A DNA stretch of 61,937 nt from NCBI GenBank assembly GCA_027035765.1, contig JALVUD010000047.1, forward strand, positions 1 to 61,937, in the 5' to 3' direction. The notes below the pieces were generated by a model, which was not told the DNA's origin, did not search any database, and was given only the letters and a program-made list of their open reading frames with translations. The position numbers and the translations under genes were made by a program. This DNA comes from Campylobacteraceae bacterium. Lineage in GTDB: Bacteria; Campylobacterota; Campylobacteria; Campylobacterales; Sulfurovaceae. This document shows, one piece after another, positions 34,863 to 43,989 of this stretch. Numbering within the stretch: position 1 is the first letter of the stretch; the number at the start of each line of letters is the position of its first letter.

Positions 34863-36446
34863 ATGCAACCCAAAGGTCTGGACAAACTGGGATTGGAGAG
34901 TATCGGGAAGGTCATCTACAATCCCGACTACGCGCAGCTGACCGAAGACGAGAAACGCAAAGGAGAGTGCGCCTTCAGCGACAACGGGACGGCCATGGTC
35001 GATACCGGCATCTTCACCGGCCGCAGCCCCAAAGACAAATATTTCGTCGAACAGCCTCCCTCCAACGAGCACATCGCCTGGGGAAGCGTCAACCAGCCTC
35101 TCACTCCCGAAGTCTATGAGGAGCTGCGCGAAATCGCTCTGCAGCAGCTCTCGGGCAAAGAAATTTACGTGATCGATGCCTTCGCCGGCGCCAGCCCCTC
35201 CAGCCGCAAAGCGATCCGTTTCGTCACCGAGATCGCCTGGCAGGCCCACTTCATCGAAAACATGTTCATCATGCCCACCGAAGAAGAGCTGGAGAATTTC
35301 GAGCCCGATTTCGTCCTCTACAACGCCTGCAAAGCTACCAACCCCAAGTTCAAAGAGCATGGACTCAACTCGGAAGTCTTCGTCGCTTTCAATATCGAGC
35401 GCAACGAAGCGATTATCGGCGGCACCTGGTACGGTGGTGAGATCAAGAAGGGGATCTTCACCATGATGAACTACTGGCTTCCCCTGGAGGGCAAGCTCTC
35501 CATGCACTGCTCCGCCAATGTGGGCAAAGAAGGGGATGTCTGCCTCTTCTTCGGCCTCTCGGGTACGGGCAAGACCACCCTCTCCACCGATCCCAACCGG
35601 GCGCTGATCGGTGACGACGAGCATGGATGGGACGACGAAGGGGTCTTCAACTTCGAAGGGGGCTGCTACGCCAAGGTAATCAACCTGGATGCCGAGAGCG
35701 AACCCGAGATCTACAACGCCATCCGTCCCGGTGCCTTGTTGGAGAATGTGGTCGCTGATGAAGCAGGCCATGTGGACTACAGCAATGCTTCCAAGACCGA
35801 AAATACACGTGTCAGCTACCCCATCGAGCATATCGAAAACCACGAGTGCACCCTGATGGGCGGCCATCCCAAAAACATCATCTTCCTCACCGCCGATGCC
35901 TTCGGTGTGCTGCCTCCGGTGAGCAAACTGAGCAAAGAGCAGGCGATGTACTACTTCCTCAGCGGCTACACCGCCAAAGTGGCCGGGACCGAGCGGGGGA
36001 TCACCGAGCCGGTGGCCACCTTCAGCGCCTGCTTCGGCGAAGCCTTCCTGCCCCTGCACCCCACGGTCTATGCCGAGCTCCTGGGCAAAAAAATCGACGA
36101 GCACGAGGTCAACGTCTATCTGGTCAACACCGGCTGGACCGGCGGCCCCTACGGTGTGGGCAAGCGGATGAGTATCAAGGATACCCGCGCCTGCATCAAC
36201 GGCATCCTCAACGGCTCCATCAACGATGCCGAGTTCGAAACCCTGCCGGTCTTCAATCTCCAGATCCCCAAATCCCTGGAGGGTGTCGCCGACAACGCAG
36301 TCCTCAATCCCCGCAACACCTGGGAGGACAAGATCGCCTACGACGAGCAGCTCCGCAAACTGGCGGCCATGTTTATCGAAAACTTCAATCGTTATAACGA
36401 CCGGGGTGCCAAGTTCGACTACTCCGCCGCCGGTCCGCAGCTCTGA
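34863..36446 (+). CDS. pckA: ATP-dependent phosphoenolpyruvate carboxykinase
   Basis: Interconverts oxaloacetate and phosphoenolpyruvate with ATP. 527 residues. Signatures: [11 protein letters not shown], the kinase loop [37 protein letters not shown] and [15 protein letters not shown] lies 12 bases before the ATG, a long spacing; longer in-frame starts lie in the oadB coding region. It follows oadGAB closely, which places two oxaloacetate-consuming enzymes together. Confidence 0.96.
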   Translation: MQPKGLDKLGLESIGKVIYNPDYAQLTEDEKRKGECAFSDNGTAMVDTGIFTGRSPKDKYFVEQPPSNEHIAWGSVNQPLTPEVYEELREIALQQLSGKEIYVIDAFAGASPSSRKAIRFVTEIAWQAHFIENMFIMPTEEELENFEPDFVLYNACKATNPKFKEHGLNSEVFVAFNIERNEAIIGGTWYGGEIKKGIFTMMNYWLPLEGKLSMHCSANVGKEGDVCLFFGLSGTGKTTLSTDPNRALIGDDEHGWDDEGVFNFEGGCYAKVINLDAESEPEIYNAIRPGALLENVVADEAGHVDYSNASKTENTRVSYPIEHIENHECTLMGGHPKNIIFLTADAFGVLPPVSKLSKEQAMYYFLSGYTAKVAGTERGITEPVATFSACFGEAFLPLHPTVYAELLGKKIDEHEVNVYLVNTGWTGGPYGVGKRMSIKDTRACINGILNGSINDAEFETLPVFNLQIPKSLEGVADNAVLNPRNTWEDKIAYDEQLRKLAAMFIENFNRYNDRGAKFDYSAAGPQL

Positions 36447-36457
36447 TCTCTCCATAT

Positions 36458-36478
36458 GGGATCAGTTTGGCTGATCCC
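36458..36478 (+). terminator. Hairpin after pckA
   Basis: GGGATCAG/CTGATCCC stem of 8 bp with loop TTTGG, 11 bases after the stop. No T tract follows, so it may be an RNA-end stabiliser rather than an intrinsic terminator. Confidence 0.5.
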
Positions 36479-36555
36479 GATCGATAAACCAATAAGATAA
36501 AACCCTCCATTTCTTTTTCCATGACATCACATTGATAGTGACATTCCTTCTGGTG

Positions 36556-36561
36556 TATAAT
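36556..36561 (+). promoter_or_regulatory. -10 box of the acylphosphatase gene
   Basis: TATAAT with TG before it. It is followed at 36561-36577 by the inverted repeat TTGGAC-aaaca-GTCCAA, which would span the first transcribed bases and could be an operator or a leader hairpin. Confidence 0.6.
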
Positions 36562-36587
36562 TGGACAAACAGTCCAAGAGAGCAGAG

Positions 36588-36863
36588 ATGGAAAGTTACC
36601 GCTTCATAGTCTACGGCAAAGTACAAGGGGTCTTCTACCGCAAGTTCGTCGCTCAGAAGCTGCGGGAGCTTGGCCTGCAGGGCTACGTGCGCAATCTGCC
36701 CGACGGGACGGTTGAAGTAGTGCTCCGAGCGACGGAGGATGAGCTACCTCAGGTCGAACGGATTCTCTATGAAGGTTCACCTCTGAGCGAGGTCGAACGG
36801 GTGGAGATGGAGCCTCTGGAGGAGGACGATCTGCTCTACGAAGGATTTGAGATACGATACTGA
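36588..36863 (+). CDS. acyP: Acylphosphatase
   Basis: Small enzyme that hydrolyses acyl phosphates. 91 residues, normal length. The phosphate loop GKVQGVFYRKF has the catalytic arginine, and GYVRNLPDGTVEV supplies the catalytic asparagine. ATG 36588 is chosen; an in-frame TTG at 36561 lies on the promoter box. Follows pckA but has its own promoter. Confidence 0.93.
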   Translation: MESYRFIVYGKVQGVFYRKFVAQKLRELGLQGYVRNLPDGTVEVVLRATEDELPQVERILYEGSPLSEVERVEMEPLEEDDLLYEGFEIRY

Positions 36864-36906
36864 TGAAACTATAGCGACTATCGACTAAACTCAAAAGGAG
36901 CGTAAA

Positions 36907-37113
36907 ATGGCCAGCGGATGGGGATGTCAGCATCAGACCACCCATGAGGGGATCGCCGACTGGTGTCGGCTGCTTTCGCACCCCTGTGATCCGGGATGCA
37001 AAGGGTGTGTGCTCTACGGAGCGGGATTCTTCAGTGTCAGCGATACCCCCTCCAACGAAGCCTTCGAGCGCAGAAAGAAGAAAAAGCGGAGTGACAATCC
37101 TCTGGGGAAATGA
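36907..37113 (+). CDS. Small Cys/His-rich hypothetical protein
   Basis: 68 residues with cysteines at 7, 20, 27, 31 and 34 and histidines at 9, 13 and 25, then a very basic tail (ERRKKKKR). The spacing CDPGCKGC looks like a metal or iron-sulfur site. AAGGAG lies 5 bases before the ATG. It sits 73 bases before a c-type cytochrome gene. I do not recognise a named family. Confidence 0.7.
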   Translation: MASGWGCQHQTTHEGIADWCRLLSHPCDPGCKGCVLYGAGFFSVSDTPSNEAFERRKKKKRSDNPLGK

Positions 37114-37145
37114 GAATGGGAATCTTCGGGGTAATGTTTTTCCCG

Positions 37146-37151
37146 GTATGA
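37146..37151 (+). promoter_or_regulatory. Possible -10 box of the cytochrome gene
   Basis: TATGAT 35 bases before the ATG at 37187; GAAGGAGAG serves as ribosome binding site. Confidence 0.4.
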
Positions 37152-37186
37152 TAGGATTGTCAGTAATCGAAGAAGGAGAGTAAGAA

Positions 37187-37672
37187 ATGAAAAAGATTCT
37201 GTTTATCATTGCAGTCGGAATTTCCGGCAGCGCGCTGTGGGCCGGGGAGGGAGCTGCATTGTTTCAGGAAAAGTGCAGCGCCTGTCACAATCTGAACTTG
37301 CCCAAAGATATGAGTACCATAGTAGCTCCTCCGGCCCAGGGCATCGTGATGCATGTCAAAATGGCCTATCCCGACAAAAAGGCATTCAAAAAATTTGTCA
37401 TGGACTATGTCCTGCATCCGTCAAAAGAGAAATCCCTCTGTGAAAAAAAGACCGTTCAGCGTTTTGGCATCATGCCCTCCCAAAAAGGCAACGTCACCGA
37501 GAAACAGTTGGAGGAGATCGCCGAATATCTTTATGAGAATTACGCCACCGGCGGTCATCTGAAACAAAAGCACGAGATGATGAAGCGAAAAATTTACGGT
37601 GAGGGAGAAAAACATGCCCCTATGGGGGCTGAAGAGCCGGCTCCGAAGCAGGGCAAGATCAGAATGCATTGA
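37187..37672 (+). CDS. Periplasmic c-type cytochrome
   Basis: 161 residues. Signal peptide at 1-19 (cleavage near LWA-GEG), then one haem-binding CSACH motif near residue 32 and a methionine-rich C-terminal half with IMPSQKGN as candidate axial-ligand region. A further Cys lies at about 85. Small monohaem electron carrier of uncertain partner. The tail (KHAPMGAEEPAPKQ) is flexible. DsbD and YyaL elsewhere in the window could support its maturation, but this is speculation. Confidence 0.88.
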   Translation: MKKILFIIAVGISGSALWAGEGAALFQEKCSACHNLNLPKDMSTIVAPPAQGIVMHVKMAYPDKKAFKKFVMDYVLHPSKEKSLCEKKTVQRFGIMPSQKGNVTEKQLEEIAEYLYENYATGGHLKQKHEMMKRKIYGEGEKHAPMGAEEPAPKQGKIRMH

Positions 37673-37712
37673 AGTTCTCCACTAACTTACTTGGGAGTGG
37701 AAGGGAATGATG

Positions 37713-38300
37713 TCACATTAAAACTTTTCTGATTTCAAAATCCGGGAAATTGTGAATCATTTCATCGTATGTTTTATATTTCTTGAGTGTTTGTATTACT
37801 ATGTTCAGTGGAGCATTGTAAATTTCAGGCAGATCAAATTCCTTTTCACCCGGAAGAAAAGCCAGCTTTTCAGTTGGAGGATCAAATTGTGCATTGACAC
37901 CCTTTTTGTTTCCTCTCGCATCGATTCGATACCAGCCAAACTTTTTCAGATAGACGGCATTGAGTCCATGGAGGCAGTATATCCCTTCTCTGTATTCGGA
38001 GCAGCTTAATCTCTGATAACAAAATCCGACGGGTATATCGTTGGCTCTCAACAAGGCTGCCAACAGATGACTTTTGGCATAACACCAACCGGTAGTGTAT
38101 TTGAGGACGTCGCTGGCTTTGCAGGTTGTTATATTGTCTTTGTGATCTCCAGTGTGATTGATACGGTCTCTTACGAATTCGAAGCAGTTTTTTGCCGTTT
38201 CCGCATCAGTTTTACAGCCGGCTGATAACTCTCTCGCCAACTCTTGTATCGCTTGATCCGAATAATCGATAATTTCAGTCTCTTCAAGAAAGTTTTTCAT
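37713..38300 (-). CDS. Transglutaminase-like cysteine protease-fold protein
   Basis: 195 residues with a complete transglutaminase-like triad: Cys in GWCYAKSHLLAALLRAN, His in CLHGLNAVYL, Asp in WYRIDARG. Bacterial relatives act as peptidases or amide hydrolases; substrate unknown. It starts inside the 3' end of msrA (17-base overlap), so expression is coupled to methionine sulfoxide repair. Its composition is clearly more AT-rich than the neighbours, which suggests later acquisition. Confidence 0.82.
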   Translation of the reverse strand: MKNFLEETEIIDYSDQAIQELARELSAGCKTDAETAKNCFEFVRDRINHTGDHKDNITTCKASDVLKYTTGWCYAKSHLLAALLRANDIPVGFCYQRLSCSEYREGIYCLHGLNAVYLKKFGWYRIDARGNKKGVNAQFDPPTEKLAFLPGEKEFDLPEIYNAPLNIVIQTLKKYKTYDEMIHNFPDFEIRKVLM

Positions 38301-38847
38301 TGGCTTCTCTTGAATCTCTAAGATTTAATTTTTCCCCGAACTTCTCCCGCACTTTGTGGACCTTCGGTGCCACCACCATCTGACAGTATCCCTGGGTCGG
38401 GTTTTTGGCGAAGTAGTTCTGGTGGTACTCCTCGGCCGGGTAGAAGTTGCGCAGCGGTTCGATTTTGGTGACGATCCTGCGATCCAGATGCTGCTGCACT
38501 TCCCGGGTGACCTCTTCGGCGATCCGGCGTTCTTCATCGCTTTGGTAGAGGATCGTGGAGCGGTATTGACTGCCGAAATCGGCTCCCTGGCGGTTGAGGG
38601 TCGTGGGGTCGTGGAGGGCGTAGAAGATCTCCAGCAGATCCCGGTAGCTGAGTTTGGTATCGTCATAGAGGATCCTGACCACCTCGGCGTGGCCGGTGGT
38701 GTCGGTACAGACCGTTTTGTAGTCGGGATTCTCCACGTGGCCGTTGGCGTAGCCGCTGATAACATCCACCACCCCGTCGATCTGCCGAAAGGCCGCATCG
38801 AGGCACCAGAAACATCCCCCGCCCACTGTCGCTTCTCTTACTGCCAT
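38284..38847 (-). CDS. msrA: Peptide methionine sulfoxide reductase A
   Basis: Reduces methionine-S-sulfoxide in proteins. 187 residues from ATG 38847, which follows AAGGAG. Catalytic GGGCFWCLDAAF near residue 10, TGHAEVVRI and the resolving cysteine region GYCQMVVAPK are present. An upstream in-frame start would add ten residues from the adjoining repeat region. Confidence 0.94.
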   Translation of the reverse strand: MAVREATVGGGCFWCLDAAFRQIDGVVDVISGYANGHVENPDYKTVCTDTTGHAEVVRILYDDTKLSYRDLLEIFYALHDPTTLNRQGADFGSQYRSTILYQSDEERRIAEEVTREVQQHLDRRIVTKIEPLRNFYPAEEYHQNYFAKNPTQGYCQMVVAPKVHKVREKFGEKLNLRDSREANEKLS

Positions 38848-38872
38848 GTTGCTCTCCTTCCTCTGATTAATC

Positions 38873-38949
38873 GTCATTCCGGGCTTGACCCGGAATCCAG
38901 GGCCATGAAGACCAAAAAGCTACGGATCCCGAAACAAGTTCGGGATGAC
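38873..38949 (+). repeat. Paired-hairpin interspersed repeat, copy 4
   Basis: Same layout as 26111-26190: ATTCCGGGcttgaCCCGGAAT, then ATCCCGAa/TTCGGGAT, bounded by GTCATTCC and GGATGAC. Lies in the divergent gap between msrA and the LysE gene. Confidence 0.85.
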
Positions 38950-38982
38950 TATTGCTTCCATGAGATTTTCGGATGGTTCAAG

Positions 38983-38988
38983 TATAAT
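38983..38988 (+). promoter_or_regulatory. -10 box of the LysE-family gene
   Basis: TATAAT 29 bases before the ATG at 39017, just outside the repeat element. Confidence 0.6.
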
Positions 38989-39016
38989 AGCGCATCTTTT
39001 GGGAAAGGAGAGGGTA

Positions 39017-39625
39017 ATGATCGGTTGGGACTGGCTGACGGCACTGGTGCTTTTCGAGTTCGCCAGCGGCTTCACCCCCGGGCCCAACAACATCCTGGCC
39101 CTGGCCATCGGCTTTTCCCACGGCTACCGAAAAACGCTTCCCCATGTTTTCGGCGTGGCGATAGGCTTTCCGGTGATGCTGCTGCTGATCGGATTTTTCC
39201 TCAAGCCCCTGCTGGATCGGGCCCCGCTGCTTTTTGAGGTGCTGCGCTACTTCAGCATCCTCCTCGTCCTCTGGATCGCCTGGAAGATCGCCACCGCTCC
39301 CGTCGAAGAGGAGATCACCGAGGGGGAGATGCAAAGCCGACGGCCTATCACCTTCGGCCAGTCCCTGCTGCTGCAGTGGGTCAACCCCAAAGCCTGGGCG
39401 GGAGCGCTGACCATCGTCACCCTCTATACCGTTCCCCAGGAGTACGCCCGGAGTCTCTGGGCCGCGGCGGCGGTGACGGTGGGGATGACCTTCACGGCGG
39501 TCTCTCTGTGGTCTCTCTCTGGCCGCAGTATCAAAAGATTCCTGCACGACCCCCGCAAAATCCGGCTCTTCAATCTGAGTATGGCGATCCTTCTGGTACT
39601 TTCGGTGCTGATGATGCTCTGGTAA
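39017..39625 (+). CDS. LysE/RhtB-family exporter
   Basis: Inner-membrane amino-acid or metabolite efflux protein, 202 residues, about six helices. The family motif FASGFTPGPNNILAL near the N-terminus and GQSLLLQWVNPKAW in the second half are present. ATG 39017 with AAAGGAG eight bases upstream. Substrate not predictable. Confidence 0.88.
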   Translation: MIGWDWLTALVLFEFASGFTPGPNNILALAIGFSHGYRKTLPHVFGVAIGFPVMLLLIGFFLKPLLDRAPLLFEVLRYFSILLVLWIAWKIATAPVEEEITEGEMQSRRPITFGQSLLLQWVNPKAWAGALTIVTLYTVPQEYARSLWAAAAVTVGMTFTAVSLWSLSGRSIKRFLHDPRKIRLFNLSMAILLVLSVLMMLW

Positions 39626-39676
39626 GCTCCGGATTACCGCGATTTGCAATCTAATCAATCTCTTATCATTTTTTAA

Positions 39677-39682
39677 TATAAT
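39677..39682 (+). promoter_or_regulatory. -10 box of the RND efflux operon
   Basis: TATAAT in an A/T-rich run, 33 bases before the GTG start of the adaptor gene. Confidence 0.6.
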
Positions 39683-39714
39683 TAACGGAAAATAAACGAT
39701 CATAGGGATGGACG

Positions 39715-40854
39715 GTGGAAGAGGGAATCACAAAACGATCGATGGCGTGGCTGTTGGCCGGGATGCTGAGCCTCGGGCTCATGGGCTGCGGAGGTGAAAA
39801 GAAGCCGGAAAGTGCCACTGCGGCGAAGAAGGAACTCCCCCAGGTCAAAGTGAAACTTCTGGAGAAAGAACCCCGGAATATCTGGCTGGAGTACAGCAGC
39901 AAAGCCGAAGCCTACGAGTCGGCGACGGTGGTCTCCCGGGTCAAGGGGGAGATCCAGGAGCAGACCTTCAAACCGGGACAACGGGTCCACAAAGGGGACG
40001 TACTCTTCCATATCGACAAGAGTGACTACCTGGCCGACTACAATAAGGCTCTGGCCCAGCTTGAGAAGGACAGGGCCACGCTGGAACTGGCCGAAGCCGA
40101 TGTCCTGCGTTATATGCCGCTGGTGGCCGAGCAGTTGGCTCCGCGGCAGAAACTGGAGCAACTGGAAGCCGCCCGCAAGGAGCTCGAGGCGACCATTCGG
40201 GCCGACAAGGTGCTGATGGAAGATGCGAAGCTCAAACTCTCCTACTGCGATGTCAAAGCCCCCATCGACGGGGAGATAGGTCAGGAGTTTGTCAAACCCG
40301 GCAATCAGGTCTCCCCCGGGACCAGGCTGGCCTCCATCGTCGAGAGCCGGGCGCTGCAGGTCAGCCTCTACCCCAGCACCCGGGAGATGGCGGCGATTCA
40401 GCACTACAAAGCCAAGCCGATGCCCGATGTGGAGGTCTATCCCCGGGACAATCCTGCCATCCGTGACAAAGGGCAGGTGGAGTATATCGCCAGCCGGGCC
40501 GACGAGACCACCGGCACGGTGACGGTCCGGGCCAAAGTGGACAACGACCGCAAGACGATCCTGCCGGGGAGCTTCGTCACTGTCCGGCTCATCATCGACG
40601 ACAAGATGCCGGTGGTCTCCATCTCTCCCGATTGGGTTTTCCAGGATCAACAGGGGGAGTTCCTCTATGTGGTGGATGCCAACAACACCCTGCGCAAAGA
40701 GCACTTCGTCTCTCTCTTCTCCAATGCCGAAACGGTGATTCTGCCGGAGAAACTGGCGGGCAAACGGGCCCTGGTGCAGCCGGCGGGCAGCCTGATGGAG
40801 GGCAACCGGGTTCAGCCGGTGGTCGTCAGCGGGGATGAAAGCGCCGGAGAGTAG
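39715..40854 (+). CDS. RND efflux periplasmic adaptor lipoprotein
   Basis: Membrane-fusion protein (AcrA/MexA type), 379 residues. An N-terminal lipoprotein signal ends in LMGC with the lipidated Cys at position 25. A lipoyl half (VVSRVKGEIQEQTFKPGQRV), a helical hairpin (about 100-165), the second lipoyl half (DVKAPIDGEIGQEFVKPGNQV) and beta-barrel regions follow. Starts at GTG 39715; first of three genes (adaptor, pump, outer-membrane factor). Confidence 0.92.
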   Translation: MEEGITKRSMAWLLAGMLSLGLMGCGGEKKPESATAAKKELPQVKVKLLEKEPRNIWLEYSSKAEAYESATVVSRVKGEIQEQTFKPGQRVHKGDVLFHIDKSDYLADYNKALAQLEKDRATLELAEADVLRYMPLVAEQLAPRQKLEQLEAARKELEATIRADKVLMEDAKLKLSYCDVKAPIDGEIGQEFVKPGNQVSPGTRLASIVESRALQVSLYPSTREMAAIQHYKAKPMPDVEVYPRDNPAIRDKGQVEYIASRADETTGTVTVRAKVDNDRKTILPGSFVTVRLIIDDKMPVVSISPDWVFQDQQGEFLYVVDANNTLRKEHFVSLFSNAETVILPEKLAGKRALVQPAGSLMEGNRVQPVVVSGDESAGE

Positions 40855-40857
40855 GGG

Positions 40858-43800
40858 ATGTTCTCTCTCTTTTTCATCGACCGTCCCGTCGTCGCCAAGG
40901 TTATCTCGATCATTATCGTCCTGGTGGGCCTCATCGCCCTCAAGGTGCTGCCGGTGGCCCAGTTCCCCGAGATTGTGCCTCCCACGATCCAGGTGGTCGC
41001 CAGCTATACCGGCGCCTCCGCCAGTGTCGTCGAGGAGAGCGTCACCCGGCCCATCGAGGATCAGCTCAGCGGGATCCAGGGGGCGCTTTACAACGAATCG
41101 ATCTCCTCCTCCGACGGCGCTTCGGTCATCACCGTCACCTTCGAGCCGGGCTATGACCTGGACACGGCGGCGGTGGATGTGCAAAACCGCGTCGCCCTGG
41201 CGATGCCGCGTCTCCCCGAGGCGGTCAAACGCACCGGGGTCAGCACCCTCAAATCCTCCAGCAACATCGTCCAGATCGTCAGCGTCCGCTCCAAAAACCC
41301 GAAACACGATCTGCTCTACCTCTCCAACTTCGCCACCCTCAACCTGATGGATGAGCTCAAGCGGATCCCCGGCGTGGGGCAGGTCAAGAACCTGGGTGAG
41401 CGCAAATACGCCCTGCGGATCTGGATCGACCCCGACAAGCTCAGCTCCCTGGGGCTGACGGTCAACGACGTGGCCGCGGCACTGCGGAGCCAGAGTGTCC
41501 AGACGGCCCTGGGTAAGGTGGGAGATACCTCCCTCTCCCGGCAGGGGCGTTTCCAGTACACCCTGGTGGCCAAGACCCGCCTCAGCAATCTGGCCGATTT
41601 CGGCAAGGTGATCCTGCGGACCCGGCCTGACGGCTCCCAGATCCGGCTGCGGGATGTGGCGCGGATCGAGCTGGGATCGGAGAGCTATCTCTGGTCGGCC
41701 TACTTCAACAACAAGCCCGCCGCGCTGCTGGCGATCTATCAGCTTCCGGGAGCCAACGCCCTGGATGTGGCCCGGCGGGTCGAGGCCAAGCTGGCGGAGC
41801 TGAAGCGGGGCTTCCCCAAAGATATCTTCGTCGAGCCCAGCTACGACACCACCCGCTTCGTCAAGGTCTCCATCGAGGAGGTGGTCCAGACCCTCATCGA
41901 GGCTCTGGTGCTGGTGCTGATTGTCGTCTATGTTTTTCTCCAGTCCCTGCGGGCGACCATCATTCCGGCGGTGGCGATTCCGGTCTCGCTCATCGGGACC
42001 TTCGCCGCGCTGCTGGCGGTGGGCTTCTCCATCAACACCCTGACCCTCTTCGGCCTGATCCTGGCCATCGGGATCGTCGTGGACGATGCGATCCTCGTGG
42101 TGGAAAACGTCGAGGCCAACCTGGAGAAAAACCCCGACCTCACCGTCAAAGAGGCGACCCGCCTGGCGATGAAGGAGATCTCGGCTCCGGTCATCTCCAC
42201 GACCCTGGTTTTGCTGGCGGTCTTTGTGCCGGTGACCTTCATCCCCGGGATCTCGGGAGCGCTTTACAAGCAGTTCGCCGCTACCATCGCCTTCTCGGTG
42301 CTGCTCTCGGCCCTGGTGGCCCTGACCCTCTCGCCGGCTATGGCGGCGACGATCCTCAAACGCCGTCCCGAGGGGAAGAAAGTCGGAGTCTTCAAAGCCT
42401 TCGATGCGGGGCTGGAGCGGTTGAAAAACGCCTACGACCGGCTCCTGCACGTGCTGATCCGTCACTGGTATCTGCCGGTGGGGGGCTTTTTGCTCCTGCT
42501 GGCGGGGACCTGAATCCTCTTTCGGACCCTGCCCACGGGTTTCCTCCCCGACGAGGATCAGGGGACGCTGGTGGCTTCGGTCAATCTGGAGCCCGGTGTG
42601 CGCCTCCACGATACCGAGGCGGTGACCAAAAAGGTGGTCAAAGTGATTCGACAGACTCCGGGGGTCGAAGCGGCCATCAGCATCAACGGCTTCAACGGGA
42701 TCATGGGGACACTGGACTCCTCGACTTCGGCGATCTTCGTGGTGCTCAAAGACTGGAAAGAGCGGGAAGAGCCCGAGCTGAGCGTCACCTCGATCATCGA
42801 CCGGATCCAGAAAGCGGTCAAGAGCAAGGTCCCCGAAGCCACGGTGCGGATCTTCAGCCCGCCCTCCATCCCCGGGCTCTCGGCCACCGGCGGTTTCGAA
42901 TTCAAGCTGGAGAATATGGCAGGCGCGCCCCTGAAGGATTTCGAGGGCAAGGCAAGGAAGTTCATCACCGAGCTCAACAACGACGAGCGGATCGCCAGCG
43001 CCTACACGATGTTTAATTCCAACTATCCCCAGCTGCGCATCGATATCGACCGGGAGAAGGTGGCGGCTGCCGGTGTGCAGCTGAGCGATCTGCTCTCGGT
43101 GCTGGGGAGCTACCTGGGATCGCTCTATGTGGACGATTTCACCAAGTTTTCCAAAACCTACCGGATCTTCGTCCAGGTGGATGAGAAGTACCGCAGCCAT
43201 GCCGGCCGATTGGGACGCTTTTTCGTCCGCAACGCCAAGGGGGATCTGATTCCCCTTTCGAGCTTCGTGCGGATCGAGAAAACGGCGGGCTCCAGCACCA
43301 TCACCCACTTCAACGGCTATCAGAGCATCGCCGTCAACGGCATGCACAACGCCGCCAAAGGCTACAGCTCCGCCGACGCTATCGCCGCCATCGTGGAGCA
43401 CGCGCAGAAGCTGCCCCCCGGCATCGGTGTGGCCTATTCGGGCATCACCCTCCAGGAGAAAGAGGCGGGCAATGCGGCGCTCTATATCTTTGCCCTCTCG
43501 CTCCTGGCGGTCTTCCTCTTCCTGGCGGCCCAGTACGAGAGCTGGATCATCCCCCTGACGATCATGCTGCCGATTCCGGCGGTGATGGCGGGGGCCCTGG
43601 GGGCCAATATGCTGGCGGGGCTGCTCAACGATATCTACACCCAGATCGGGCTGGTGCTGCTGATCGCCATGGCCTCCAAAAACGCCATTCTGGTGGTGGA
43701 GTTTGCCAAGGAGCTGCGGGAGAAGGGCACCGAGCTGATCGAGAGCGCCGTGAAGGCGGGCAAACTGCGGATGCGGGCGATCCTGATGACGGCGTTTGCC

Positions 43801-43989
43801 TTTTTGCTGGGGATCTGGCCTCTGGTGACGGCCACGGGGGCGGGAGCGGCTTCCCGACGCTCCCTGGGAACGGCGGTCTTTGGCGGGATGGCCCTCTCGA
43901 CCCTGCTGACCTTTCTGCTGACGCCGGTGCTTTTTGTGCTCTTCGAGCGGCTGCGTGAACGATTCAAAGGAGGAGAAGAGAATGCGTAA
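40858..43989 (+). pseudogene. RND multidrug efflux pump (AcrB type) interrupted by in-frame TGA
   Basis: Full-length HAE1-family pump reading frame of 1043 codons with a single TGA at 42511-42513 (codon 552). The frame continues unchanged after it (ILFRTLPTGFLPDEDQGTLV), the expected AcrB sequence after the middle of the protein. The N-terminal half has the FFIDRPVVA-type start, porter domains and TM4 GIVVDDAILVVENVE. The C-terminal half has AQYESWIIPLTIML and FGGMALSTLLTFLLTP. Other TGA codons in the window are true stops, so this is a nonsense mutation, read-through or sequencing error. The downstream half has no strong own ribosome site. Confidence 0.88.
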
